Origin: Carettochelys insculpta
Taxonomy: Eukaryota; Chordata; Testudines; Carettochelyidae
Assembly: GCF_033958435.1 (NCBI RefSeq)
Contig: NC_134141.1
Location: 101,101,001-101,165,000 of the forward strand
DNA: 64,000 nucleotides
Direction: 5' to 3'
Below are positions 11,801-22,428 of this stretch, in pieces (position 1 is the stretch's first letter; each line of letters opens with the position of its first letter). The translations under genes and the position numbers were made by a program. The notes beneath the pieces were generated by a model that searched no databases, had not been told where the DNA came from, and was given only the letters and a program-made list of their open reading frames with translations.

Positions 11801-12323
11801 GGGTGTGGGGGGGGCTGCAGGGTTTGGGGTTGAGTCCTCCTCCCCTGTGGGCAGCTTCTCCTCTGTGGCAAGGATGTGATCAGCTGCCTCCTGAATGGCA
11901 TTGAGCAGGGTGAGCACTGCTCCTACAGGGGCAGCTGGGTGGACCTCTGGTTGCTGCTGCTGCTGCTGGGGGTCCAAGACTGCGTTGCCCGAGGTGTGCG
12001 TGCCTATGGCTCTGCAGACTGCGTGCTGTGCAGGCTGCATGTGTCTGGGAGGGGCCCTTTAAGGGAGCGGCTAGCTGTTGCCCCGGAAGTGCTAGTCCGC
12101 CCTGAGACCCTGTCTGCAGCTGTGCCTGGCATCCTTATTTCGATGTGTGCTACTTTGGCGTGTAGACGTTCCCCTGCAGCGCCTACTTCGATGTGGTGCT
12201 GCCCAACGTCGACGTTGAACGTCGATGGCACGAGCCCTGGAGGACGTGTAGACGTTATTCATTGAAATAGCTTATTTCGATGTAGCGGTCACGTGTAGAC
12301 GTAGCCGTAGTGTAGACATAGCC

Positions 12324-13575
12324 TACCTGGCATGTTCAAGGATAGAAGAGAAGCCAGTGACTGAGACAGGCATTAACTCAAGAATCTAGATTCTTAGATG
12401 GCTGTTCTCGCTACCAGTCTGCAACTCTAGCAGACCACCAGACTACTCAGTTTAAGAACCTTGTCATTTTCTTTTGCTGCACATGGAAACATGCTTCATT
12501 TGTAATTTTCATCACAGAAACCGAACTACTTGACTTGAAGCTTTTTGTCCTGGCCTCCAAGGTGCTGCATAACTCTGTTCCTCCCAGTTGATTAGACTGT
12601 ACCTGTTATGTTGCCTGCCCCCCGGCTTTTTTTCAGCTAGCGCTATGAACAAACACTCTCCCTGAGCTGAAACACCAGGTCAGTCCTCATTTCCATCCTT
12701 CAATAAGCACTTTACTTTATGCATGTGAGTAGTTCCACTGAAATAAACTACTCACAAATTTAAAATTAAGCATATGCCAATGTGCTGTGCTAGATCAGGA
12801 AATCAAATATTTTTTTAATCTCCACATCTGCCATAACACCCATAAGAAACAAGCCAGATGCTCATTTATGAAAACTCTAATAACTGAACAAAACCAAACA
12901 GCAAGCAACCCTCATAGTACAAAGACACAAACCAGTCAGCACTTCTCTTATCAAGTTGCTAATGGATTATATTCATAGCCCCAACCCTGAGTTTGTTAGC
13001 CTGTAAACTCTTTGGAGGGAGGAAGAGGGTGCAGGGAAACAGGACTGTGCCTTAATATATATATTTGAATAGGGTTTGGGTTTTTTTTTTCTGAAGTAAA
13101 AGAATAAAAGGCATTTAACCCACCTGTTCTTTAGCAGCTTGATACTGATGAGCTAATCTTGAAAATAGATTAACCTGCATGGATTAACATGCCTCTTTAC
13201 AGCTGCATGGAGTCAGGGTTGTCATGGCTACCGATAGAAAATGTATCCTGTTAATCCCCTCTCAACTGATCTGTCTCCCTGCAGCATTAACAGGATTTAT
13301 TACCAGCACTGACATACAGAAGATGATTTTATTTCAGATACTGATATAAATAGAATCTCTAGCTCCCAAAACATCTTGATAAAAAGCAGTGTACTTGCAT
13401 ATGCATTGCAAATAACAATCAGTGAGAGGGGCAAATCTTCAAGGGATCCTTGGCTATTGAGTGAAATATAGAGTTACAGTTATGTGAAATAATTCAGATT
13501 TTGAAACAGAGCATTTGAACAGTCACTTTTTGTCATTTTATACATCTAATGAAATAACTAATAATAAAAAGTTAT
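12324..13575. other. Intergenic, nothing recognised
   Basis: AT-rich sequence with no gene-like frame and no repeat that could be named. Confidence 0.5.
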
Positions 13576-14902
13576 TAGGGCCATCAAAGGTTAAAAATAA
13601 CTGCAATTAATAGTAAGATTAAAATACTTGTGAATAATTGCAGTTTTAATCACACTGATAAATAAAAGAGTACCAAATTATCACACATATTTTTGAATAT
13701 TTTTCTACATTTTCAAATATATTGATTTGAGTTACAACACAGAATATGTTTACAGTGGTCATTTCATATCTGGTTATCTTTATGTAGTGCAGTGCAATCT
13801 CTTTATTGTGAAAGTGCAATTTACAAATGTATAATTACTTTTTTTTATTTGGATAACTAGACTCAAAGCCAAAACAGTGTAAAATTTTGGAGTCTATTAG
13901 GGATGTTGAATGGTTAACTGGTTAACCTAAATAGCTGAGGCTTACCAGTTACTGTTAAGCAGTGGAGGCTGGAGCAGCTCCCCACCCACCACAGATAGGG
14001 GTGTGCTCCAGCCCCACACTCCAGTGTGGCTGGGGCAGCCCTTGTCTGTGGCAGGCCCAGCCTGGAAATGCGGTGGCCCAGGGTGCTCCAGCCCGGCAGG
14101 AGCTTCTCGGATCTGCAGCTGGGTGCTCCTGCCTGGTCAGAGCAGCGGCAGTGGGGAGTGGGGAGGGACATTCCAACCAGACTAGAACAGCCCTCCCAGT
14201 CCTCCACCAGTTGAATTGATTAACCAGTTAACTAATTCAATGGGATTTTACATCTCTAGACTGTATAAGTCGAAGCATCAAGAGGCTTACAAATGTTTAG
14301 CACACCTGTCTAGTGAAACACTTTGCAATGCTGGGTATAACAGGGCCATGCGAGTACCTGTTCTCACTTTCAGGTGACATCATCAAGAAGAAGCAGGCAG
14401 CTCCTATAAATATTATATATATTTACCTCCTATAGATAGAAACAACCTCATTTGTCTCGGTGATTGGTTGAACAAGAAGTAGGACTGCATGGACTGGGAG
14501 GCTGTAAAGACTTATTTGTTATAAATAAAAATATTATTTTATTAAAATTATTTTGTAAAAATAGCAGTAATAATTCTACACTTTAAAGATGCACTTTCAT
14601 GATAAAGAGATTGCACTAGAATATTCATATGAGGTGAATCAAAAAATACTATTTCTTTTGTTTATCTTTTCACAGTGCAAACATTTGTGATCAGAAATAA
14701 TATAAAGAGAACTGTACGCTTTGTATTCTGTGTTGAAACTGAAATATTTGAAAATGCATAAAAAAGTCCAAAAATTATAATAAACAAATTGATATTCTAT
14801 TAGTGTTTAAAAGTGTGATTAAAACTGCCATTAATCAAGACTTTTTAATCTACTTGATTTGTTTTGCATTAATCACTTAACTGTGATTAACTGAGCATCC
14901 TT
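13576..14902. mobile_element. hAT-like palindromic element, split
   Basis: The left arm starts tagggccatcaaaggtt, with runs such as aactgcaattaatag. The right arm ends attaatcacttaactgtgat followed by gagcatcctt, and many internal blocks are inverted between arms (for example gtgcaatctctttat near 13794 and ataaagagattgcac near 14600). The style matches the 'attaatcgcgattaa' hAT families of turtles. Flanking octamers agree at only 5 of 8 positions, so the insertion is old. A second hAT occupies 13898-14258. Confidence 0.65.
13898..14258. mobile_element. hAT MITE nested in a hAT
   Basis: The 361-bp insert starts tagggatgttgaatgg and ends tttacatctcta, with inner inverted blocks (gttaactggttaacc against ggttaaccagttaac... 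near 14215). Flanks GAGTCTAT and GACTGTAT agree at 6 of 8 positions, consistent with a mutated 8-bp duplication. The GC-rich centre (13965-14200) gives meaningless open frames on both strands. A shorter relative lies at 43781-43965. Confidence 0.75.
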
Positions 14903-15716
14903 GAAATAATGCACTTACTCCTGACATTAATGATCAGAAAAAAGATGCATTTTGCTAGTGCAAACAAGGGGGCAGGAGTATTTATTTTGCACGCAGAGAG
15001 CCAAAGAGTGGCAATAAAATAACCTAGTTTCATGGAAGGTAAGGAGGCTCTTGTTCACAGACCATAGGGAGTCAGGATGCCTGGATCTAGTTACAGTTCC
15101 ACCTCTGACTCCATCTAGAGCTTTAATTTAATCTTTATCATTTAATATTTCTGTGTCTCAGTTATCACATTTGTACAGGATAATAAATATTTACATTTTT
15201 CAGATGGGTGTTGAGAAGCTGAATTCATTGAATTTTGCACAGTGCTTTGAACTAATAAACCACTATACAAGCACAAAGGAATAATCTGGTCCTACCGACT
15301 GAAAACCCACATAGGAAATGAAAAATTGTAGGTTTCACCCAGTAGAATCTCTGCAAGATCATTCCATTGTTGGAGGTGAGTACCAAGATACGGCTTAGGT
15401 CCCCTCTAAAAATTGTGATGCTACCACATTAAATGGTGTGCATTCATATCTGGTTAATTTAATGGCTATCAACACAGTTTATCATAATTACTTATTAACA
15501 GCGCAGAACCACAATGGATCAGGACCCACTGTTCTAAGTCCTGTCCAAATGCACAACAAGGAGGCAGTCAATGCCCCAAAGAGCTTATACAATTTAAAGA
15601 AAGCTGTAAAGAAACTAGAAGCAGACTCCATCTGCAGTTTTTAAACACGATACAACAAAATTCTAAAGTCATAATTCCTAAACTAGATTTTGAGGTACTA
15701 GAAATACAGATTGAAA
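14903..15716. other. Intergenic, nothing recognised
   Basis: No domain-bearing frame and no named repeat were seen. Confidence 0.5.
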
Positions 15717-16390
15717 CTCTCTCGTGTCTGGTAGGACCATGGCTGTTGCTGGACTGGGAGCATGTGGACCAGAGATCCCTAGCTGCTCAGAGCTGGTCTG
15801 GCTGGCAGACTGCTTCTCCTGATGGCAGGGAGCCCTGCCGGCAGCCCTGTGGCAGGGGGGAACTAGGGCTGGGGTGGGGAACCCTGGGGGAGCCCAGTCA
15901 GGGTCAGGGAGTCCCACTGCAGGAAGTCCAGGCAGAGCATTCTGCAGGAAGCCCAGCTGGGGTTGGGGAGCCCTACCAGTAGCCCCTTTGCAGGGAGCAG
16001 CTCCAGAGCCCCGTGGGGATCCCAGCCAGCAGGGCATCCCTGCCAGAGCTGGGATCCCCACTGGCAGCCCCACAGTAGCAAGGAGCCCAAACGGGGGTGG
16101 GGAGCCCATCTCCATGATGGTGGGGAGTGGCCCAAGCTAGGGAGCCTCATCAGTAGCCCTGCAGTGGCAGGGAGCTTGGCTAGGGCAGAAGATCCCTGAC
16201 AGCAGCCCCAGAGCAGGCACTCCAGCCAGGAGGGGAATCCCCCAGACAGCCCGGAGGCAGGGGGCTGGTGCTGGCCAGGAGGAGTGGTCCCCCATGTGAG
16301 GCCAGAGGCCTAACCTCCCCTAGTCTGGCAAATTCCCTGGTTCAGAACCACTCAGCACCTGAGGGTGCTGGACCAGAGAGGTACAACCTG
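15717..16390. mobile_element. pogo/Tigger-like non-autonomous element
   Basis: Ends are inverted: left cagattgaaactctct, right (reverse complement) caggttgtacctctct. TA dinucleotides flank both sides (15715-15716, 16391-16392), as for Tc1/mariner-superfamily insertions. The interior is GC-rich and made of imperfect repeated units around 'ggggagccc...cagcagccc'. Long open frames there are compositional artefacts. A sister copy follows at 16664-17186. Confidence 0.7.
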
Positions 16391-16663
16391 TAGCAAACCT
16401 CATGAAATCTATATAAACCCATTTCTGATATGCTTTCAGCCTGACTGGCAACATCGTGTGTGTGGCTTCAAGTCATTGGAACTATTTTTAAGTCAACTAG
16501 TCCTTACTGACAAACTCTCAATGGAGTACAGTTACCAGAGTTTGGCCCATAATATTTACAAATAAATATATTTGGAAATATATAGCAGAATTTTACTCTC
16601 AACTTTAGCATCTGGACTGATCAGTCTCTGTTCTCAATCTCAGAAAATTATGTACAAGAAATA

Positions 16664-17186
16664 CAGATTGCACCTCCCTCCTCCAGCATTCTCGGGACCT
16701 GAGTGGTCCCAAATGAGGGGATTTGCTGGATAAGGGGAGGTCAGGCCCCCAGGCTGTCTCCAGGGGGGTCTCACTCCTGCAGGACTCCCCCACGGTGCTG
16801 CCAAGCTCCTCTGCCCTGACTGGGTTCCCTGCTGCTGTAGGGCTGGGTGGGCTCTGTGCCCCAGACAGCTCCCTTCCACAGAGCTGCTGGGCTCCCCTTA
16901 CCTGGCCATGAGGCTGCCGGCGGGGCTATCTCCCTGCCACAGGGCTCATGGCAGGGCTCCCAAACGGGGCTGGGCTGTCCACAGTGGGGCTCCCCAATCC
17001 CAGCTGGGATTCCCAACCTAGCTTCCTGCCCTGGGGCTGCCCCTGGGGTATCCCAGAATGGGCTGCCAGAGGGGATCCCTTCCACCAGCAGGGTTCCACT
17101 CCAGACCTGCACAGCTGGAGCTCTCTGGTCCAGCAACATCCATGGTCTTGCTGGACGAGAGATGTTGCCGGATGAGTTTCAAACTG
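16664..17186. mobile_element. Second pogo/Tigger-like element
   Basis: Left end cagattgcacctccctc; right end (reverse complement) cagtttgaaactcatccgg; flanked by TA (16662-16663, 17187-17188). The interior includes degenerate 'ggtcccaaatgaggggatttgctggataag'-type text, split here as gtcccaaatgagg and ttgctggataagg, plus GC-rich units like its neighbour. Similarity to the first copy extends about 10 bp outside the left end (agaaa preceding TA in both). Confidence 0.65.
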
Positions 17187-17188
17187 TA

Positions 17189-18660
17189 GCTGGGAACTCC
17201 AGAGTGGCACCTTACTTCACAAAGCAGTTCCATTTAATCAGCACGGCTACTTTTGACCTAAGATACTAGTTTTATGAGAGTCATCAGAAACTTGATATAA
17301 AATTATTTGGGATCCTTTAAAAAGAGGTTTTACACCAGATTTTTTTAATGACAGAACCAACCAAACAACAAAGTATTTTCATTGTCAAGAGTCTCCAGAT
17401 GTACAGACAAAAGGAATTTGATCCAATGCCTATTGAAGTGAATGGGAATCTTTCCAACTGTATCAAGGAGCTTTGGTTCACCGCCTCAGTTATTTTACTT
17501 CACTAAGAAAATTAAAATAGAAATTTAGTGGAAAGGAATACTATTACATAGAAAAATACCATAACAGAGCATTAAAGATGCAAGATTAAGCACTATAAAG
17601 CCATTGTCCTCTTGTATAAATGTCAACCACCTATTGCATCACAATCAATATATACAGGGCTCTTCTCCCTCCAACTGCAAATTCTCACGGACACTATCTT
17701 GCAATTGTTTCTCATTAATTTCATTCTTACAATCCTGTCATTATGAACCTGCCATTATTAATCTGAACCTTGTATAAGATACTCTCTCTTATTTCTGTGG
17801 TATTTACATTAAGCACTCATATTGTGGCTAGGAGTTTCAAAACTGACTAGCTCCATTGAATCAACGAAGATTGATTTAGAATAATGTGGGTATTTCTTCT
17901 CAAGCAGGTCCATCTGCACATCACATTTCACCTTCCCAGTGTAGTACTTACTGTTCCATTTTAATAGTGAGGAAAATACTTACTTCATTCTCATTTTCAA
18001 ACACAGGTAAACTGGGTTTGTTCAAATATCCTGCACAGAACATCAATGTGGGGCAGAGGCAGTGCCTTGACATTTCAGCCAGTGGAACTTACAGAATGGT
18101 GTAAGATGAAGACAGAGGTTTAGCATGGAAACTATTGTATTAAATAACTTTATGGTGATTGCAGTCGTCCCCTGCTACAACATAAATACATCTTTCTTCT
18201 TTGGTACATTTATACTCCCAGATTCTCAACTATGCCTGAGGGATACGCTGTTAAGCTCAGGAGGACGTGAAAAAGGTGACCTGTATATGGTCCTACAATA
18301 CTAGGCTGGCTGTGCACTGGTCCAATCCCTTTGTCTTCATTTCGGGGAGTCCATAACTACGCTATGGATCCCATACTGCAGCAGGAATGGGCAGGGAGTA
18401 AGAAAGGTGGACAGGACAGCCGCAGCAATGCCAGCTCTATGCCATCAGAGAATTCCCCCTCCCTGAGTTGGTTCTGCCAGCGTTAGCCTGTTTTGTACTG
18501 GGGGTACAGGGACAAAGCAAGGCAGTCACTACACTGTACTAGAGCATGTGGGCCCTAGGCTGCAGATGAACAAACATTTCAAAAACACTGTGTAGAACTA
18601 GAGCAGTATCAGGACAACATTCTCGTAAAGTTTTCCACAGGAATAACATGACTCCACACA
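17189..18660. other. Intergenic, nothing recognised
   Basis: AT-rich sequence, only short frames without domains. Confidence 0.5.
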
Positions 18661-18755
18661 GCACCTGAAGAAGAGGTTAGGCTTAAAAGCTTTTCGCTCT
18701 CACCAACAGCAATTGGCTCAATCATAGGGCTTACCTTGTCTCCCGCGACTCCACA
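18661..18755 (+). repeat. Interspersed-repeat tail, possibly Penelope-type
   Basis: The block cacctgaagaagagg...aaaagcttttcgctctcaccaacag...ttggctcaatcat resembles a widespread turtle repeat tail. Its logic (gaag-gagg, then aaagctt, then a T-rich end) is like the Penelope tails elsewhere in this window. Element limits are not visible. Confidence 0.35.
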
Positions 18756-19189
18756 AACCCTGGGTTGATATATAGGCTGTGGAACACGCTGCTGCCAGTG
18801 ATGCTAGAGGCAATGACCCCAGCAAGCACCCTACCTGCAGCAAATTTGACCAGACTGCAAGGAACAAGTGGGACACTGTTTTTGGCAGGTTGGGCTATAG
18901 GTGCCTATGTCGGGATGTCTGGGCACCCTACGGGCAGCAAAGGGCCTTTTATCTCAATATGCAAAGGCTGCCAATGCACTGAGGAGATCTGAAAGTTTTG
19001 CAAGGTGCAGCATAAACTCTCCCATCAGTCCCCGTCCCCCACGACCCCGTTCCCAAACCTCTGCACCCCCTTAGCTCCCCAAGGCCCATAACCCAAACAT
19101 CTGCAGCCCCTCCATGTAGGCCACCCCATCTCCAGCACCCCTCCTCCACACCCACTACCCTACAGCCTCCCTTCTCCGCTCAGGCTAAT

Positions 19190-19600
19190 GCAGCGCCCCT
19201 CCCCCCCTAGCCCCCAGGGCTAAAGGAGACGGCAGAGCCCCCCCCCCCCGCCCTTACCTGGTCAGAGGGTGCAGGGCTGCCCGGGCGGAGCTGTGCGCGG
19301 CGCCCTCATAGATGCCGCGCTGTGATGGGGCTGCCAGGGCCGGACCGGGGGAGCCCTCGGCGAGGGGGCAGGGCGCTGGCGGGGGCGGGGCTAGGACGGA
19401 GCGCAGCCCCCGGGGAGGGCCGCGCGCAGCGCCTGGCGCCGGGGAGCGGGCGCGCGGACAGCCCCCTTCGGCTTTGGTGGGCGGTGCAGGAGGAGGCCCA
19501 AGATTAGGTGGTAACGCGTTGCTAGGCCTAGCTGCCGCAGGCCAGGCGGGGGAAGGGGCGCCCTGAAACACAATGCAACCAGCCGCTGTTTTCCTGTGCA
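19190..19600 (-). promoter_or_regulatory. CpG island with minus-strand first-exon donor
   Basis: This is a dense GC/CpG region (for example gcgcgcggacagccccc, ggggcggggctaggacg with a GC box) in an AT-rich setting. A strong minus-strand donor, CTGACCAG|GTAAGG, falls at 19258/19257. This fits a promoter and 5' exon transcribed leftward, away from ZNF131. In human 5p12 the next same-strand gene downstream of ZNF131 is NIM1K, so a NIM1K non-coding first exon is the simplest guess. No kinase exon was found in the window, so the gene identity is inference only. Confidence 0.55.
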
Positions 19601-19655
19601 ACCTTGGACAGCTCCTCTTCTTTGCATTGCGCAGACGAGGGAGCCCCGCTAACAC

Positions 19656-20497
19656 GGCAGTCGAGCCAATGCCGGCGCCCAGCTCAGCGCTACAGGCGTT
19701 GGATGGGAGAACCCAGAACAGCTCAGCCGCATACTCGTAAAATAACCCTTTTCCTAGCCATTCCTCCTGGCACCAACCCCTCGGCCCAGATGCGTAGGTG
19801 GTGAGTTCGCTTTTTAAAGCAACTGAGGCAAGGAGGGGACCATATCAAACTGGGGTCTGGTTTTCATGGGTGCAGTTGGTGCTTACAGAATTGGCACTCA
19901 ACCTTGAACTGTTTGCAAAACCAGGATTCTCCTCCTACTGACTGACGCCACAAATGACCCGATTCCCTGTGCATCTGCTTTCGTGTCTGCAATACAAGAG
20001 AGGATGCAGACATGGAGACTATCTTACGTTGGAGGAATCTTAAAAGTCTATTATTCTTTCCTGATTCCTACCCCAATGCCATAGGCCCTGGCACAGCTTT
20101 AGGCATTCTGCTAACAGGCAGCTGCTGCAGTTTCAATCCCAGGTTGCTCATTAAGGCCCTATAAATGGCGAGAGCACAAACGTTACATGTGAAGCAGGTA
20201 GTGAGTGATGTTTCCAGTTAAAGTTGTCTAGCACCCTGTTTTCACTCACTCACACATTTGCTAATGCTTAGGGGGTTAAAAAACACAGTACACCAGTCTC
20301 CTGTCTGCCTTATGCTGCTTTTTTGGGAAATTTTCAGCAAAAACAGGCCAGCTGTTTCATAGAACAATGTTAAAGTAATGTTAGTTTTGCTCTATTAGAA
20401 AAATTCGTACAGTTTGCTGAGAAGCTCTGCAGCCTTCATCCTTTGGATCAGGGACTTCACATGTGGTTGGGATGTGTGAGAGGAGGGGTTCTTTCTG
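19656..20497. other. Intergenic, nothing recognised
   Basis: Flank of the CpG island. No coding exon or repeat was identified. Confidence 0.5.
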
Positions 20498-21381
20498 CAG
20501 AGATGGGGAAAGTATCTAAAAAGTTACTTGAGTAAACGTACTGCTGCTGGGGGGTGTAATTAAGTACAAGTTACCTGTGTACCCCCGTGTCATGATCATG
20601 AGGGTTAGCCTCCTTAGCCAGGTGGGGTTGGCCTATAGGAGCGTGGGTAAGAATTGGATTTTTTGGCTCCTCCCTTTTTCTGTCCTCTGTTCTTTCTTCT
20701 TTTTTCCAGCCATGAGGGAGACAGACACAGAATAGCTCCCTCCAAGATCAGGCCCTCCAAGCTTCTGTAAGTAGGGTAAAGTTTAGATAAATCCGTTAGG
20801 CTTTATTGTTTTATGGTTTGAGAAGTGGGATCTGATGTCTGTGTACTTTTTAGAAATGTTCTTTTACTCTCCTTGTAATTAAGTTCTAGGCCCATGGTGG
20901 AGACTCCCCATGTGTTTTACTATGTGACTTTCCCATCTAGTCATGAGGCTTGCAACATGAATATTGTTGTAATAATAAAAGTCCTCTCTTTTTCTTTTTG
21001 TTAACCTGGTATTGGTTAATGTTTGTGTCCTGGTTTTTTACTTTTGGGGCTGAGATTTCCCAAGTAGTCTCTCCCTGGTTTCCTTATTATTACTAGGGTG
21101 GTGGCAATGAATTTTATCCCCAAAATCTAAGGTTTTTAGGATTTTTGGGGGGGGGGGGAGTTTATATCAAAACCTGGTAGATAAGGTTTTGGAGGTACTT
21201 TTGCTGGCCCCCACTTCTGCATTTGTCTTGCTAGAGTGGGGAAGGAGCCACAACACCCTGGAAATCTACTTGAGAAAAAGTACACATACAGACATCATAT
21301 CCGGACTGTATTCAAGTATCCAGAAGTGAAAGCAGCTGTGCTTTTTCTCAAGTAACCTTTTGGGTATTTTTCCCACCTCTT
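20498..21381. mobile_element. MITE with 'agagrtggg' ends, carrying an insert
   Basis: The left arm (cagagatggggaaagtatc, then aagttacttgagtaaacgtac) and right arm (reading back: agaggtgggaaaaatacc, then aaggttacttgagaaaaagc) form an inverted pair. The pattern matches a hAT-type MITE common in vertebrates. No clean 8-bp duplication is seen. The 20588-21252 insert lies between the arms. Confidence 0.6.
20588..21252 (+). mobile_element. Solo-LTR candidate inside a MITE
   Basis: A 665-bp block begins TGTCATGATC and ends GGAGCCACA (TG...CA), with a polyadenylation-like aataataaaag near 20970 and a poly-G run near 21150. It interrupts the MITE arms, so it is a later insertion. The 5-bp flanks (ccccg and acacc) do not match, so the LTR reading is tentative; an uncharacterised insert is possible. 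It contains no coding sequence. Confidence 0.4.
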
Positions 21382-21632
21382 TGTGCCCTTGTGTCAGTGA
21401 TGGCTCTTTTGCTTCGTCCAGGACAATCCTCCCAAATATGGCCAAGTCTCGTATGCTTAGACTTCAGAGTTTGGCTGCTAATTATTTTCAAGATTCCATC
21501 TGTGCTGAGTTTACATCCTATGGCTGGTGGAGCCAAGTAGGAGTTATCCTGAAATTGCTGATGAAATAGCTTCCAAATTTTTTTTCTTGAGAGAGATCTC
21601 TCCTCTTCTCCCATTTTCTCTTTGACCCTATG

Positions 21633-21905
21633 TAATAACTCTAATTGCCATACTTGGTCACACTGTATTCCATCTAGTTCAGTACCCTACTTCTGACATT
21701 GGTCAGAACAGATATTTTATAACTTTGCAGGGTTGTGGGATGTGATGGAATAACCTTCCCTTAGGTGATCTTTTGCCTACTCCCTTCGATCAGCAATTTA
21801 TGATCTACAACATGAAATTTTATATCCTTAATGTTTGTGTTAGCCTAATATGACTGTGTTCTATTATTTCTAATTAAATTCCAAATCTTGCTCAGAATTG
21901 TACTT
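21633..21905 (-). mobile_element. Degenerate CR1-like fragment
   Basis: Text such as aattgccatacttggtcaca, tccatctagttcagtaccct and acttctgacattggtcagaa resembles a known turtle CR1 3' region in reverse orientation. It is heavily diverged, without frames, and the ends are uncertain. Confidence 0.4.
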
Positions 21906-22094
21906 GGTTCTTTAAGTCTATAGCCAAAGCATTCTCTGGACAGATTATCCAGTATATTTCTTTTTCTTATTCTGAAAATTAGCTGCCTTCCTCCTTTGTT
22001 CTTCCATTATGAAAATTTTCAAAGAACAAAGCGTGCTCCTACTTACATTTTCCCATGCTGAGGTTATCCCATGCAACCAGTTTCTTTGTTATTA

Positions 22095-22426
22095 CAGTAA
22101 ACACTTTCATATCTGGCATTCTATTCTATTATCCAGAACTCTAAAATAACCAGAGTTTTAACCATAAGTAAATTTTAGTTTTGTTTCCCATGCTTATAGT
22201 ATAGTGAAAGCAAATACAAATAAATACAGGAAATACAGTGCAAGTTTACAGTGTATAATACAACTGTAGTCGGTACATAAAGTACTACGCATAATTTTTG
22301 TTTCTTAGTTTCTAAACTTGCTCTTTAGTGTTATGCATTGCTTGGTATACTTCTCTATTATCCGGAATATTTGAATACCCGGCAACCTCCTGGTCCTGGG
22401 GCTGCTGGATATAGAAGAGTTTACTG
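22095..22426. mobile_element. Tigger-like MITE, TA duplication
   Basis: The 332-bp element starts cagtaaacactttcatatc and ends (reverse complement) cagtaaactcttctatatc. TA lies on both sides (22093-22094, 22427-22428). Internal 'attatccagaac' and 'tattatccggaat' motifs near the ends are typical of pogo/Tigger termini. It has no coding capacity. Confidence 0.82.
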
Positions 22427-22428
22427 TA

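Larger units (their letters stand above)
8275..12306. mobile_element. PIF-Harbinger transposon, full length, 4.03 kb
   Basis: The ends are inverted: left agccgcatctacacgtg, right (reverse complement) ggctacgtctacacgtg, matching at 13 of 17 positions. GTA lies at both flanks (8272-8274 and 12307-12309), a 3-bp duplication as expected for this superfamily. The element is much more GC-rich than its surroundings. It has the two-gene plan: a Myb/SANT-like gene (+) on the left and a DDE transposase (-) on the right, converging on an AT-rich spacer at 10260-10480. Both genes have a few disabling lesions but remain readable, so the insertion is probably fairly young. A 672-bp derivative sits at 49336-50007. 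Confidence 0.9.
7720..12323. mobile_element. Old MITE split by two later insertions
   Basis: The host element is in three pieces: about 7720-7871, 8160-8274 and 12310-12323. It ends in gtgtagacatagcc, the complement of the common turtle MITE terminus ggctatgtctacac. The low-coordinate piece has body sequence typical of that family (aggtcaacataag, aaaatctacaccccctgag). MITE 7872-8159 and Harbinger 8275-12306 lie inside. The left terminus is eroded, so its start is approximate. Confidence 0.55.

Noticed and set aside
10615..11901. Loss of a catalytic Asp in the transposase (HNAR instead of HDAR)
   Set aside because: The second catalytic Asp is better placed in IADAAYPL, exactly 35 residues before the Glu, so the triad is preserved.
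13965..14219. Overlapping frames on both strands
   Set aside because: They lie in the GC-rich centre of a hAT MITE and are compositional artefacts.
19254..19655. 133-aa Pro/Ala-rich frame in the 19-kb CpG island
   Set aside because: The frame is open because the DNA is GC-rich. A non-coding first exon explains the splice donor better.
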